Positions 41,391 through 50,775 of a stretch of 64,000 nt of DNA are shown here, piece after piece. The DNA is taken from the NCBI RefSeq assembly GCF_002563895.1, contig NZ_PDJB01000001.1, positions 2,091,501 to 2,155,500 of the forward strand. The letters are read 5' to 3'. The notes under the pieces were generated by a model. It saw nothing but the letters and a program-made list of their open reading frames with translations. It had not been told where the DNA came from and made no database searches. Source of the DNA: Pseudomonas lurida. Its GTDB lineage: Bacteria; Pseudomonadota; Gammaproteobacteria; Pseudomonadales; Pseudomonadaceae. Made by a program: the position numbers and the translations under genes. The number at the start of each line of letters is the position of its first letter. The first letter of the stretch is position 1.

Positions 41391-44056
41391 AGGGGTTCCA
41401 TGGAGGGCGGGCTACCCGCCGGTAGCGTGATGATGAAATGCATGCCGCTTTGGTGGCCGGGGCTGGTTTCAATATGGCCGCCGTGTGCCTCGACGATGCG
41501 TTTGGCCAGTGCCAGGCCCAGGCCGATGCCCGTGATGGACGACTCCTGCTGGCCGCGTGCAAAGGGTTCGAACAGATGGGTCGGCGCGTAGCCGGGGCCG
41601 GTATCGCTGACCTCCAGCACGATGCTGCCCGCCGTCTTGTCGGCGCTGACGGTAATGGCCGTGCCGGGCGGCGTGTACTTGGCCGCATTGTCCAGGAGGT
41701 TGACCAGCACCCGTTCGATCATCAGCGCGTCAACCTCCACCAGTGGCAAATGCGCGCTCAGCCTGGTGTGCACGACGTGTCGCGCCAGCGGTTCACGCAA
41801 CTGGCGCAGTGCGCTGCCGACGATCTCTTCCAGGGAGTGCCATTGGCGGTTCAGGCGCACGCCGCGCTCTTGCATGCGTGCCATGTCCAGCAGGTTTTCG
41901 ATCAGGCGCTGCATCGACGTGGCTTGTTCGTGAATGCCCTGCAGCAGCTCGGCCAATGGGCCGGGCGGGGCGTGGGGCAGGGCGGTGTCGGCGGCGCCGA
42001 TCAGGGTGGTCAGCGGTGTACGCAGGTCGTGGGAAATGGCGGCCAGCAGGGTGTTGCGCATTTTTTCACCCTCCATCTGCACCAGGGTGCTCTGGGCGAC
42101 TTCGACGAAGTGCACCCGCTCCAGAGCGATCGCCAATTGGCTCATGCACGCCTCCAGCAGGCGGCGCTCCTGCGGATCGTTAAGGCGCTCGCTCTGGGCG
42201 AGTTCCAGCACCAGCACGCCACGTACACGCATCGGTGCTTTCAGCGGCAAGTAGCAGCCCTGAGCTGCCGACAGCGTGTCGGTGCCGTGACCGGCGGCCT
42301 GGCCATGGTCGTAGGTCCATTGGGCGATACTGTCGTCAATCGGCAGCCCGCCTCCGGCGACACTGTGCACGCCATCGGCGGCGTCTGGCAGTGCCAGGCC
42401 GACACGCGCCTCGAAAACGCCGCTGAAGGTGCGCAATGCCACTTCGCTGATTTGCTCCACCGTCAGCGCCGCCGACAGGTCGCGGGCCAGGCGGGCCAAC
42501 GAGGTCGCCCGGCGTTCCCGAGCAGCGGCGGTTCGGGCCTCATGGCGCAGGCGGGCGGTGAGTTGCCCGGTGATCAGGGCGATGCCGAGCATCAGTGCAA
42601 AGGTGAAGAAATATTGCGTGTCGTTGACGGTGAACGAGTAGCGCGGCTGCACGAAAAAAAAGTCGAAACACAGCACCGCAAGCATGGCGGCCCACACGCC
42701 GGGGCCGCGTCCGTAGCGCAAGGCCACCAGCACGACAGTCAGCAAAAACACCATGACCACGTTGGCCAAGTCGAACACCTGGAGCAGCAGCGCAGCGATG
42801 GCGCTGGCAGCGAAACAGGCGAGGCTGGCCCAGAGGTAGGCCAGCCGTGTACCGGGTTGCGGTGCGGGTTTTTCGATCACAGGCGGTTTGCCCGGCAGTA
42901 CCCCGTGGGCAATCACGATCTGGTCGATTTGCGGATGATGTCGGCTGATCCGATCACTGACCGATTGGTGCCACAGCCGCCACGCCTGGCGCGGGTGATG
43001 GCCGAGTACCAGGCGATTGGCGTTGTGCTCGCGGGCACAGGCGGCCAGGGCTTCGGCCACGTCCATGCCCGGCAGCGTCGCAGTGTCGGCACCGAACTCA
43101 CTGGCCAGGGCCAGGGTTTTCATGGCGGTCAGGTAACGCTTGGCGCCGTGCCCTTGCTGCGTGGCCACATGCACCACGATCCAGTCGGCTTCGAGTTTTT
43201 GGGCCAGGCGCGCGGCTTCCCGCACCAGTCGCTCATCGCCGCTGTCGCCGGCTACGCCCACCAGCAAACGCTCGCGGGCCGGCCACAGCGTATTGATCGA
43301 GCGTTCGCGGCGGTAGGTGCGCATCTGCATGTCGACACGGTCGGCGGTGCGTCGCAAGGCCAGCTCGCGCAAGGCCAGCAAGTTGCCCTTGCGGAAGAAG
43401 TGCCGCGACGCGCGCGCCGCCGCAGGGCCCAGGTACACCTTGCCATCCTTGAGGCGTTGCAGCAGATCATCGGGGGGCAGGTCGATCACCACCACTTCGT
43501 GGGCGTTGTCGAACACGTGATCCGGTACGGTTTCACGTACGCGAATACCGATGATCCCGCTGACCAAGTCATTCAAGCTTTCAAGGTGCTGGACATTGAG
43601 CGTGGTCCACACGTCGATGCCAGCGCCCAGCAATTCTTCGACATCCTGCCAGCGTTTGGGGTGGCGTGAACCAGGGGCATTGCTGTGGGCGAGTTCGTCG
43701 ACCAGCACGACAGCGGGATGCCTGTGCAGTGCGGCGTCGAGGTCGAACTCTTCGAGTGGGAACTCGCGGTGCAAGAGGGCGGCGCGGGGCAATTGCTCCA
43801 GGCCATGGAGTAGATCAGCCGTCTCCGCGCGGCCATGGGTTTCTACCACGCCCGCCAGTACGTCGCGGCCCTGCGTGACTGCACGTTGCGCCGCCGCGAG
43901 CATGGCGCAGGTCTTGCCCACGCCTGCGTTGGAGCCAAAGTAGATACGCAGTTTGCCGCGCAAGGCGGCCTGTTCTTCCTGCTGGACCCAGGCGAGCAGG
44001 GCGTCGGGGTCGGGGCGTTCGTCGGGTGGGACGTCGAGTCTTTTGATAGTTGCCAT
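41387..44056 (-). CDS. kdpD: KdpD, potassium-sensing histidine kinase
   Basis: 889 residues, normal for KdpD. It has an N-terminal KdpD domain with Walker-type GSNAGVGKT (about residues 42-50), a Usp-like domain (about 255-380), four membrane segments (about 410-505), a GAF-like domain, HisKA with H676 (ISHDLRTPLT) and an HATPase domain (LLDNAAKYTPPG, DTGPGY). It phosphorylates KdpE when potassium is limiting. It is separated from kdpB by 110 bases that include a small REP-like stem, so it may be expressed partly independently of kdpFABC. Confidence 0.96.
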   Translation of the reverse strand: MATIKRLDVPPDERPDPDALLAWVQQEEQAALRGKLRIYFGSNAGVGKTCAMLAAAQRAVTQGRDVLAGVVETHGRAETADLLHGLEQLPRAALLHREFPLEEFDLDAALHRHPAVVLVDELAHSNAPGSRHPKRWQDVEELLGAGIDVWTTLNVQHLESLNDLVSGIIGIRVRETVPDHVFDNAHEVVVIDLPPDDLLQRLKDGKVYLGPAAARASRHFFRKGNLLALRELALRRTADRVDMQMRTYRRERSINTLWPARERLLVGVAGDSGDERLVREAARLAQKLEADWIVVHVATQQGHGAKRYLTAMKTLALASEFGADTATLPGMDVAEALAACAREHNANRLVLGHHPRQAWRLWHQSVSDRISRHHPQIDQIVIAHGVLPGKPPVIEKPAPQPGTRLAYLWASLACFAASAIAALLLQVFDLANVVMVFLLTVVLVALRYGRGPGVWAAMLAVLCFDFFFVQPRYSFTVNDTQYFFTFALMLGIALITGQLTARLRHEARTAAARERRATSLARLARDLSAALTVEQISEVALRTFSGVFEARVGLALPDAADGVHSVAGGGLPIDDSIAQWTYDHGQAAGHGTDTLSAAQGCYLPLKAPMRVRGVLVLELAQSERLNDPQERRLLEACMSQLAIALERVHFVEVAQSTLVQMEGEKMRNTLLAAISHDLRTPLTTLIGAADTALPHAPPGPLAELLQGIHEQATSMQRLIENLLDMARMQERGVRLNRQWHSLEEIVGSALRQLREPLARHVVHTRLSAHLPLVEVDALMIERVLVNLLDNAAKYTPPGTAITVSADKTAGSIVLEVSDTGPGYAPTHLFEPFARGQQESSITGIGLGLALAKRIVEAHGGHIETSPGHQSGMHFIITLPAGSPPSMEPL

Positions 44057-44166
44057 AAACCTGCCTGTATGTCGAAGCCGTTCAAAGTCCTTTTAGGCAT
44101 CGGCTTGCCGAAGATGAGGCCCTGGAGGACGCCATCGCCGGCAAGCCGAGGCCACAGCGCGCGGTG

Positions 44167-46239
44167 TTACACCAGGCCCAGCCCCGTCAGCAGCATGTCG
44201 ATCAGCTTGATCCCGGCAAACGGCACCAGCACTCCGCCCACGCCATAGACGAGCAGGTTGCGGTTGAGCAACGCCGCCGCGCCGATCGCCCGGTAGGTCA
44301 CCCCGCGCAAGGCCAGTGGAATCAGCGCGATGATGATCAATGCGTTGAAAATCACTGCGCTGAGGATCGCTGAGTTAGGGCTGCCGAGGTGCATCACGTT
44401 CAGGGCGCCGAGCTGTGGATAGGTGGCCACAAACGCCGCCGGAATGATTGCGAAGTACTTCGCCACATCATTGGCCACGCTGAAGGTGGTGAGGGCGCCA
44501 CGGGTCATCAGCATCTGTTTGCCCACCTCGACCACTTCGATCAGCTTGGTCGGGTTGCTGTCGAGGTCGACCATGTTCCCAGCCTCTTTCGCCGCCTGGG
44601 TCCCGCTGTTCATCGCCACTGCCACGTCAGCCTGGGCCAGCGCTGGCGCATCGTTGGTGCCATCGCCGGTCATGGCCACGAGCTTGCCCTGTGCCTGGTA
44701 GTCGCGGATCAATTGCAGCTTGTCTTCCGGGCGCGCCTCGGCGAGGAAGTCATCCACACCGGCCTCGACGGCGATGGCGGCGGCGGTCAGGCGGTTGTCG
44801 CCGGTGATCATCACGGTCTTGATGCCCATGCGTCGCAGCTCGGCGAAGCGCTCCTTGATGCCGCCCTTGACCACGTCCTTGAGCTCGACCACGCCGAGTG
44901 CCTTAGCACCGTCCGACACCACCAGTGGGGTACTGCCGCGACGCGAGACTTCGTCGACTTTTGCCTGCAGCGCTGCCGGGAAACTCCCACCCAGAGCTTC
45001 AATATGGCTGCGAATCGCATCTGCTGCGCCCTTGCGAATCGCCCGGCCCTGGGGCAGGTCGACGCCGCTCATGCGAGTTTGCGCGGTGAAGTGCACAAAG
45101 CTTGCGCCCAATGCGTTGATGTCCCGCGCGCGGATATCGAACTTCTGCTTGGCCAGCACCACGATGCTGCGGCCTTCAGGGGTTTCGTCGGCCAGCGAGG
45201 CGAGTTGCGCAGCGTCGGCCAGATCGGCTTCCTTCACGCCCGGTGCCGGCAAAAAGTGGCTGGCCTGGCGGTTGCCCAACGTGATGGTGCCGGTCTTGTC
45301 CAGCAGCAGCACGTCGACATCCCCCGCTGCCTCGACCGCGCGGCCTGAGGTAGCGATCACGTTCGCTGACATCATCCGGCTCATGCCCGCCACGCCGATG
45401 GCCGAAAGCAGGCCGCCGATGGTGGTGGGGATCAGGCACACCAGCAACGCCACCAATACCGTGGCACTGATCACGCTGCCGCTGCCGCTCATGGCCACGG
45501 CGAAAATCGAGTAGGGGCTCAGCGTGGCAATCACCAGCAGGAACAGCAGGGTCAGGCCCACCAGTAAAATCGTCAACGCGACTTCATTGGGGGTCTTCTG
45601 CCGCTTGGCTGACTCGACCATCGAGATCATACGGTCCAGGAAGGATTCGCCGGGGTTGACGCTGATGCGCACCACCAGCCAGTCCGACAGCACGCGCGTA
45701 CCACCGGTGACCGAGGAAAAGTCGCCCCCGGCCTCGCGGATCACCGGGGCCGACTCGCCGGTGATTGCACTTTCATCCACCGACGCGACTCCTTCAATCA
45801 CCACGCCATCCAGCGGCACCAAGTCGCCGGCCTCGATCAATACCACGTTGTCCTTGCGCAATTGGCTGGCTTCCAACGGCAGCCATGCGCTGCCGTGACG
45901 GGGTTGCTGCAGCAATTTGGCCAGGGTCTGGCGCTTCATGCCTCGCAGGCTGGCAGCCTGGGCCCGGCTGCGACCTTCGGCCAGGGCCTCGGCGAAGTTG
46001 GCGAACAGTACCGTGAACCACAGCCATAACGTGATGCTGAGGATGAAACCACTGGGTGCTTCACCCTGGCCGCCCAGGGACTGCAGCCACAGCAGGGTGG
46101 TGAGGATGCTGCCCAGGTACACCACGAACATCACCGGGTTTTTCCATTGGGCCTGGGGCAGCAGTTTCTTCAGCGCATCGAGACCGGCAGTGAGCAGGAT
46201 GCGTCGGTCGAACAGGGGTAGACGGGCGTTCTTCATCAT
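44167..46239 (-). CDS. kdpB: KdpB, catalytic P-type ATPase subunit of the potassium pump
   Basis: 690 residues. Phosphorylation site DKTGT (D314), TGES (160-163, whose Ser is the inhibitory phosphorylation site in E. coli), and [11 protein letters not shown] hinge are intact. It hydrolyses ATP to drive potassium uptake through KdpA. It starts three bases after kdpC ends. ATGs at 46239 and 46236 are equally good. Confidence 0.96.
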   Translation of the reverse strand: MMKNARLPLFDRRILLTAGLDALKKLLPQAQWKNPVMFVVYLGSILTTLLWLQSLGGQGEAPSGFILSITLWLWFTVLFANFAEALAEGRSRAQAASLRGMKRQTLAKLLQQPRHGSAWLPLEASQLRKDNVVLIEAGDLVPLDGVVIEGVASVDESAITGESAPVIREAGGDFSSVTGGTRVLSDWLVVRISVNPGESFLDRMISMVESAKRQKTPNEVALTILLVGLTLLFLLVIATLSPYSIFAVAMSGSGSVISATVLVALLVCLIPTTIGGLLSAIGVAGMSRMMSANVIATSGRAVEAAGDVDVLLLDKTGTITLGNRQASHFLPAPGVKEADLADAAQLASLADETPEGRSIVVLAKQKFDIRARDINALGASFVHFTAQTRMSGVDLPQGRAIRKGAADAIRSHIEALGGSFPAALQAKVDEVSRRGSTPLVVSDGAKALGVVELKDVVKGGIKERFAELRRMGIKTVMITGDNRLTAAAIAVEAGVDDFLAEARPEDKLQLIRDYQAQGKLVAMTGDGTNDAPALAQADVAVAMNSGTQAAKEAGNMVDLDSNPTKLIEVVEVGKQMLMTRGALTTFSVANDVAKYFAIIPAAFVATYPQLGALNVMHLGSPNSAILSAVIFNALIIIALIPLALRGVTYRAIGAAALLNRNLLVYGVGGVLVPFAGIKLIDMLLTGLGLV

Positions 46240-46242
46240 CTC

Positions 46243-46890
46243 TTACTCACTGACCGCGATGGCGGGCTGACGAGCATCCAGCGCCAGGTTGAGTTGCAGT
46301 ACATTGACCCGTGGCTCGCCGAGCAGCCCCAAGGTGCGGGCGCTGGTGTGCTCGCTGAGCAGTTGCAGCAGTTCGGGTTCCGGGAGGTGCCGCAGGCGAG
46401 CCACCCGTGCCAGTTGCAGGCGAGCGTTGGCCACCGAGATATGCGGGTCAAGGCCGGAGGCGGAAGCGGTCACCGCATCGACTGGCACGGGGGCATCGGC
46501 GGCGAGGGCGTTTTCCTGGCGATAGGCCTGCGCCCGCGCGGCGACCTGGTCTACCAGTTTCTGGCTGGTCGGGCCTAGGTTGCTGGCGCCGCTGGAACCT
46601 GCGTTGTAGGGCTGCGAGATGCTCTTGCTTGGGTCCTGCGGGTCGGCCCCGAGGGTCATGCTCGGGCGGCCATGGAAGTACGCGGGTTGGGTGAAGTGTT
46701 GGCCAATCAGGGTTGAACCGATCACCCGCCCGTCGTGTTCAATCAATGAACCGCGGGCCTGAAACGGGAACAACAGCTGGGCGGCAACGGTGGTGAAAGC
46801 CGGGTACGCCAGCCCCGTCAGCAGCATGAAAAACACCGCCGAAACCAGCACCGGGCGCAACAGCCCTTTAAATATCGATTGCGTTGTCAT
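46243..46890 (-). CDS. kdpC: KdpC subunit of the potassium pump
   Basis: 215 residues from the ATG at 46890 (GAGGA seven bases upstream; the ATG at 46896 would be too close). One N-terminal membrane segment and a periplasmic domain with GRPSMTLGADPQDPSKSISQPYNAGSSGASNLGPTS and VTASASGLDPHIS. In this operon kdpC lies between kdpA and kdpB, whereas E. coli has kdpA-kdpB-kdpC. Confidence 0.95.
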   Translation of the reverse strand: MTTQSIFKGLLRPVLVSAVFFMLLTGLAYPAFTTVAAQLLFPFQARGSLIEHDGRVIGSTLIGQHFTQPAYFHGRPSMTLGADPQDPSKSISQPYNAGSSGASNLGPTSQKLVDQVAARAQAYRQENALAADAPVPVDAVTASASGLDPHISVANARLQLARVARLRHLPEPELLQLLSEHTSARTLGLLGEPRVNVLQLNLALDARQPAIAVSE

Positions 46891-46900
46891 CCACATGTCC

Positions 46901-48607
46901 TCAGTTGTACGTCTGGCCGGACAGCAACTGCAGTTGCTCTACCAGCGGACCGAGCGCGAGCGCCGGCAGGAAGGTCAGGCCACCGACCACCAACACCACG
47001 AACACCACCAGCAGCATGAACAATGGTGTGGCGGTCGGGATGGTGCCGGCACCGGCAGGCACGGTCTTTTTCATCGCCAGGGAACCGGCCACGGCCAGCA
47101 TCGGCAGCATGGTGAAGAAGCGCCCGATCAACATCGCCAGGCCGATGGTGGTATTGAAAAACGGCGTGTTGGCATTCAACCCGGCAAAGGCCGAACCGTT
47201 GTTGGCGGTGCCGGAGGTGTAGGCGTAAAGCACTTCGCTGAAACCGTGTGGGCCGAGGTTGTTGAGGCTCGCCAGGGTGTCCGGCCACAGGGCGGCGAGG
47301 GCTGTGAAACCAAGGATGCTGATGGGGTGCGCGAGTACCGAGAGCATCACCAGTTTCATCTCTCGGGCCTCGATCTTCTTGCCGAGGAATTCCGGGCTGC
47401 GGCCGATCATCATGCCCACCAGGAACACCGTCAGCAGGGCGTACTGGATCAGGTTGATAAAGCCCACGCCGTCGCCGCCGAACACGCAGTTGAGCATCAT
47501 CTGCGCCAAGGGCACGAAGCCTCCCATGGGGGTCAGCGAGTCGTGCATGGCGTTGACCGAACCGGTGGTTGCCGCTGTGGTGGTCGCGATGAAGAGGCTG
47601 CTGTCGGCGATACCGAAGCGCAGTTCCTTGCCTTCCATATTGCCGCCGCTTTGTTCCAGCGACAGGGCCTGGTTTGCGCCGGCCTGGGTCAGCAGCGGGT
47701 TGCCACTTTGCTCGGCACCGTACACCAGCGCGAGAAAGCCGATGAACATCACCAGGAAGGTACCGAAAAACACCCAGCCCTGACGGCGTTGCAAGAGCAT
47801 GCTGCCGAAGGTGTAGGTCAGCGCTGAGGGAATCAGCAGCATGCTGAGGATGTGCAGGATGTTGGTCAGTGGCGTCGGGTTTTCGAACGGGTGTGCAGCG
47901 TTCATGCTGAAGAAGCCGCCGCCATTGGTGCCGATATGCTTGATCGATTCAAAGCTGGCGACTGCGCCGACGATCAACTGTTGCTGCGCGCCCTCCAGCG
48001 TAGTGGCCAGGGCCTGGGACGCAAAGGTCTGCGGCATGCCCTGCCACACATAGACCAACGCCATGCCGACACACACTGGCAGCATCACACGGTAAAGCGT
48101 GCGCGTGAAGTCGACCCAGAAGTTGCCGATATCGGCCGAACTGGAACGACTCAATCCGCGGATGAAGCCCGCAGCCGCGACCACGCCAGAGGTGGCGCCG
48201 ACAAACATCAGAAAGGTGATGACCGCCATTTGGCTGAAGTTCGACAGGCTGGTTTCACCCGAGTACGCCTGCCAGTTGGTGTTGGTAATAAAGGAGGCGG
48301 CGGTGTTGAACGCCAGGTCCGGTGTTTGTGCGGCGAGCCCCAGGGGATTGATCGGCATCACTGCCTGCAGGCGCAGGACCACATAGCCGAGCAGCATCAT
48401 CGCCGCATTCGCCAGCAACAACGCTGAGCCGTAGCGGGCCCAGCCCATGGTCTCGCGTGGGTCAATACCCAGCAGGCGATAGGTACAACGTTCCGGCAGG
48501 GCGTGGTGAACCCCGGTGAACACCCGGGCCAGCCACTTGCCCATCAGCACGGCGAGCCCGGTCATCAACCCCAGGACCAACGTAAATTCCAGCAAAGTGC
48601 TTAACAT
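46901..48607 (-). CDS. kdpA: KdpA, potassium-translocating channel-like subunit
   Basis: 568 residues from the ATG at 48607 (GGAG seven bases upstream; the longer frame has no support). Ten membrane segments and four selectivity-filter-like loops of the SKT superfamily, for example [47 protein letters not shown] and [13 protein letters not shown]. It is the ion-conducting subunit of KdpFABC in the inner membrane. It lies 13 bases after a small membrane-peptide ORF. Confidence 0.96.
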   Translation of the reverse strand: MLSTLLEFTLVLGLMTGLAVLMGKWLARVFTGVHHALPERCTYRLLGIDPRETMGWARYGSALLLANAAMMLLGYVVLRLQAVMPINPLGLAAQTPDLAFNTAASFITNTNWQAYSGETSLSNFSQMAVITFLMFVGATSGVVAAAGFIRGLSRSSSADIGNFWVDFTRTLYRVMLPVCVGMALVYVWQGMPQTFASQALATTLEGAQQQLIVGAVASFESIKHIGTNGGGFFSMNAAHPFENPTPLTNILHILSMLLIPSALTYTFGSMLLQRRQGWVFFGTFLVMFIGFLALVYGAEQSGNPLLTQAGANQALSLEQSGGNMEGKELRFGIADSSLFIATTTAATTGSVNAMHDSLTPMGGFVPLAQMMLNCVFGGDGVGFINLIQYALLTVFLVGMMIGRSPEFLGKKIEAREMKLVMLSVLAHPISILGFTALAALWPDTLASLNNLGPHGFSEVLYAYTSGTANNGSAFAGLNANTPFFNTTIGLAMLIGRFFTMLPMLAVAGSLAMKKTVPAGAGTIPTATPLFMLLVVFVVLVVGGLTFLPALALGPLVEQLQLLSGQTYN

Positions 48608-48620
48608 GTCGTGGCTCCGT

Positions 48621-48704
48621 TCAAATCTTGCCCATGGCGACGATGGCCATGGCAGTCGCTGCAAAAAACATCAGGCAGAGGCCGATAAACATCAGGTCGT
48701 ACAT
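48621..48704 (-). CDS. Putative 27-residue membrane peptide between kdpF and kdpA
   Basis: The frame encodes a single hydrophobic helix starting [20 protein letters not shown] and ending VAMGKI. It has GGAG six bases before its ATG, 10 bases after the kdpF stop, and it ends 13 bases before kdpA. It does not match KdpF, which ends LGYALIRAEKF-like and is present upstream as a separate gene. The spacing and ribosome-binding site argue for translation within the operon. It could be a second small subunit or leader peptide; no function is known to me. Confidence 0.65.
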   Translation of the reverse strand: MYDLMFIGLCLMFFAATAMAIVAMGKI

Positions 48705-48714
48705 GGCCAACTCC

Positions 48715-48813
48715 CTAGAACTTTTCAGCACGAATGAGGGCGTAGCCCAAGTAAGCGAACAGCCCGACAGCACATAAGCCGCTGGCGATGTAAATGAAGG
48801 TCAGTGTGAACAC
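48715..48813 (-). CDS. kdpF: KdpF small subunit of the potassium pump
   Basis: 32 residues from a GTG start with GGGGAG seven bases upstream. A single membrane helix and the C-terminal LGYALIRAEKF match the YLVYALINAEAF type of E. coli KdpF (29 residues). KdpF stabilises the complex in the membrane. It is the first kdp gene in the operon. Confidence 0.88.
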   Translation of the reverse strand: MFTLTFIYIASGLCAVGLFAYLGYALIRAEKF

Positions 48814-48931
48814 GGTGAAACTCCCCTTGATGAATAAGCCGGGGAGGTTAAGCGCTCGGGTATCAAGTCCGGACACTGATTGCGCGGGTCGGTATTAAGA
48901 CGGCATAGAGATAAAGTGTTGCCCGACAAAC
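48814..48931 (-). promoter_or_regulatory. Probable kdp operon promoter and KdpE target region
   Basis: 118 bases between kdpF and the terminator of the preceding small gene must hold the kdp promoter. I cannot place the -35/-10 hexamers or KdpE site with confidence. Confidence 0.4.
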
Positions 48932-48968
48932 AAAAAAAGGGATAGCCCGCCGCCCGGGTATCCCTTTG
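48932..48968 (-). terminator. Terminator of the 38-residue small gene
   Basis: On the minus strand AAAGGGATA and TATCCCTTT flank a GC-rich middle, followed by TTTTT. It isolates the small gene from kdp. Confidence 0.8.
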
Positions 48969-49001
48969 AAACTGGGGTGCTGCTGATGTTTGACGCGCCG
49001 C

Positions 49002-49118
49002 TTACTTGGCCTTCTTTTTCTTCTCGCTGCGGGTGGCAAGGTGTTCGAAGCAAAACGCAGCCGTGCCGAAGAGCGCAATCATTGACAGGACGACCATGCC
49101 TAGAGTTGAACTTTCCAC
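49002..49118 (-). CDS. Putative 38-residue membrane protein upstream of kdp
   Basis: From a GTG with AGGAAG about six bases upstream, the frame encodes a hydrophobic helix (LGMVVLSMIALFGTAAFCF) followed by a strongly basic tail (RSEKKKKAK). An internal ATG at 49097 would give 31 residues. A clear terminator follows, so the gene is a stand-alone unit. A single-helix protein with a lysine-rich cytoplasmic tail could modulate a membrane complex. No function is known to me; the nearness of kdp may be coincidental. Confidence 0.6.
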   Translation of the reverse strand: MESSTLGMVVLSMIALFGTAAFCFEHLATRSEKKKKAK

Positions 49119-49611
49119 GATGACTTCCTACGGGTGTTGGGGGTAGGAGGTGACGGTAGAGCGTGGAGGGTTAGTTGCTCAATAGGGACGACGTAATCGT
49201 TATGGGGAATGAGCGATTTATACGGGTTCTTTACGTGGGGGGCTGCCCGTTAGTTGGGTGATGGCCGCTTACGGTCCCGCCTTGACGGCAGGTTAGTGTG
49301 GAAAAGCCGGAAGCCCAGCCTGTTTGAAGGGCACCTGCGATCAAGACCACAAGCACGGCAGCCTGAGTGGTGTATTGCAAAAACGGCTGGGTGTGCGCCG
49401 CAGATGGCTGCTCTGTGAGAGCTGGCTTTGACCGAGTTCGATGCTCAGTAACCGGTCGGTTTCAAGGCCGCCGCGCTTGTGCGCTGGATCTCGGACACAC
49501 TGCGTGTCGGGGTGACTGGGCCGGCATCTCGGCTGTTCAAAAGTGCGCCGCTTCAAGAGCGCAAACCCTACCCGCCATCCCCCAGATAACGGATAGGTGT
49601 GCCTCCAAAAA
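49119..49611. repeat. Non-coding stretch with fragments of the structured dispersed repeat
   Basis: No credible gene is seen in about 490 bases. At 49305-49355 the sequence CCGGAAGCCCAGCCTGTTTG, followed by CACCTGCGATCAAGACCAC, is similar to 22693-22742. At 49520-49595, read on the minus strand, TATCCGTTATCTGG and CGCTCTTGAAGCGGCGCAC, then TTTTGAACAGC, are similar to 22458-22526. So two parts of the same repeat family lie here in opposite orientations, as if rearranged. The rest of the stretch shows no clear structure. Confidence 0.55.
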
Positions 49612-50775
49612 CTACAAGTTACGACTATGCCGATAGTCGCTGACCGCCTCATACACCGCCTTGCGCAACCGATTGATCCCCCCGATCGGCCGATGCTCCC
49701 CCACCCCAAACCACGGATTGAACGACTGGTTATCGCACGCCAGGTTCTGCTCGGGCGTGTCGAAGTCCTGCGCCGGGATACGCACCTTGGCCACGCTCTC
49801 GTAGGGCGCATCGCTCTCTTTCCACTCGATGCTGGTGTCTTCGATGGGCATGAACTTCTGCGGGTTCTGCCGCTGGATCTGCAACACAAAACACGCCGGT
49901 ACACGGTCGGTAGACAGTTGCTGGCTCAAAGCACTACGCAGAAAATTCGGCAGGTCCTGGTTCTGTTTGGGCAACACATACTCCGGGCAGCTTTGCGGGT
50001 CAGGCGCGACACGGAACTTGGCGTTGGCGGCACCGAACTTGTAGGGCGAGACCGAAAAATACGTAGTCTGTGTAGGGCTCGCCGGTGCTGGCGCCAAGGT
50101 GGCCAGGGCGATGAACAAGTGGCGTACCTGCCAGGTGCGCGGGTCGGCCTTGGGGAAGAACGCCAGCACTTTCTTGCCATCCGCTTGCGCGCCGATGTTC
50201 TGCGCATATTCCGCCACATCGCTGACAAAGAAGTTCGGGTGGCTGAACATCACGAAGTCCTGTTCCGTGCGCGCCTGCTGGTCGGCCAGCAATTGCTTGC
50301 CCGGTACGTCCAGCAGCTTGAGCGCCATGCCCCGTGCGTCACGAATGCTGTCGAACTGCGGATAGGCGTTGCCATTGGACAGTCGGATCAGCGCCTGCCA
50401 GGTCTTGCCCGGCTCGGCAAACACGCCCTGGCGCAGCGCCGGGTCGAGATCGGCCAGCACGCTGACGTCGGCCTTCACGCAACCATGCGCCTTGGCGTGG
50501 GCATCGCGCAGGTAGCGGGTGCCTTCGCGATGCTGGTCAACGATGCGCACCGCTGTCTGGATAATGCCCTGGGTCATCGCCGCTTCGCCTGGCGGGATCT
50601 GCTCATTCGGCGATACCGGTCCGCTGTGTTGCCAGGCGTACCAGGCGGTAGCGGCCAGCCAACCGAGCAGGCCGAGGCCTACCAGCCACAGTAGAGTCTT
50701 GCCGAGAAACGCGCCGATGCGCAGCCAGAGGCGGGCGAGCAGGGAGGGTTGGTCGTATCGGGATCGAATCATCAT
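49612..50775 (-). CDS. Catalase-fold heme protein (y4iL-like, membrane-anchored)
   Basis: 387 residues. An N-terminal membrane segment (about 28-46, LLWLVGLGLLGWLAATAWYAW) is followed by a catalase-like domain: AHGCVKADVSVLADLDPALRQGVFAEPGKTWQALIRLSNG and DARGMALKLLDVPG, with a C-terminal RLRKAVYEAVSDYR that contains a possible heme-ligand Tyr. It is shorter than classical catalases and belongs to the group often linked to lipid-peroxide chemistry. It overlaps the upstream cytochrome peroxidase-like gene by four bases, so the two should act together in the periplasm. The reaction is not proven. Confidence 0.82.
   Translation of the reverse strand: MMIRSRYDQPSLLARLWLRIGAFLGKTLLWLVGLGLLGWLAATAWYAWQHSGPVSPNEQIPPGEAAMTQGIIQTAVRIVDQHREGTRYLRDAHAKAHGCVKADVSVLADLDPALRQGVFAEPGKTWQALIRLSNGNAYPQFDSIRDARGMALKLLDVPGKQLLADQQARTEQDFVMFSHPNFFVSDVAEYAQNIGAQADGKKVLAFFPKADPRTWQVRHLFIALATLAPAPASPTQTTYFSVSPYKFGAANAKFRVAPDPQSCPEYVLPKQNQDLPNFLRSALSQQLSTDRVPACFVLQIQRQNPQKFMPIEDTSIEWKESDAPYESVAKVRIPAQDFDTPEQNLACDNQSFNPWFGVGEHRPIGGINRLRKAVYEAVSDYRHSRNL

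Noticed and set aside
41438..43669. 743-residue open frame opposite kdpD
   Set aside because: Antisense shadow of a complete kdpD; rich in H and Q with no domain.
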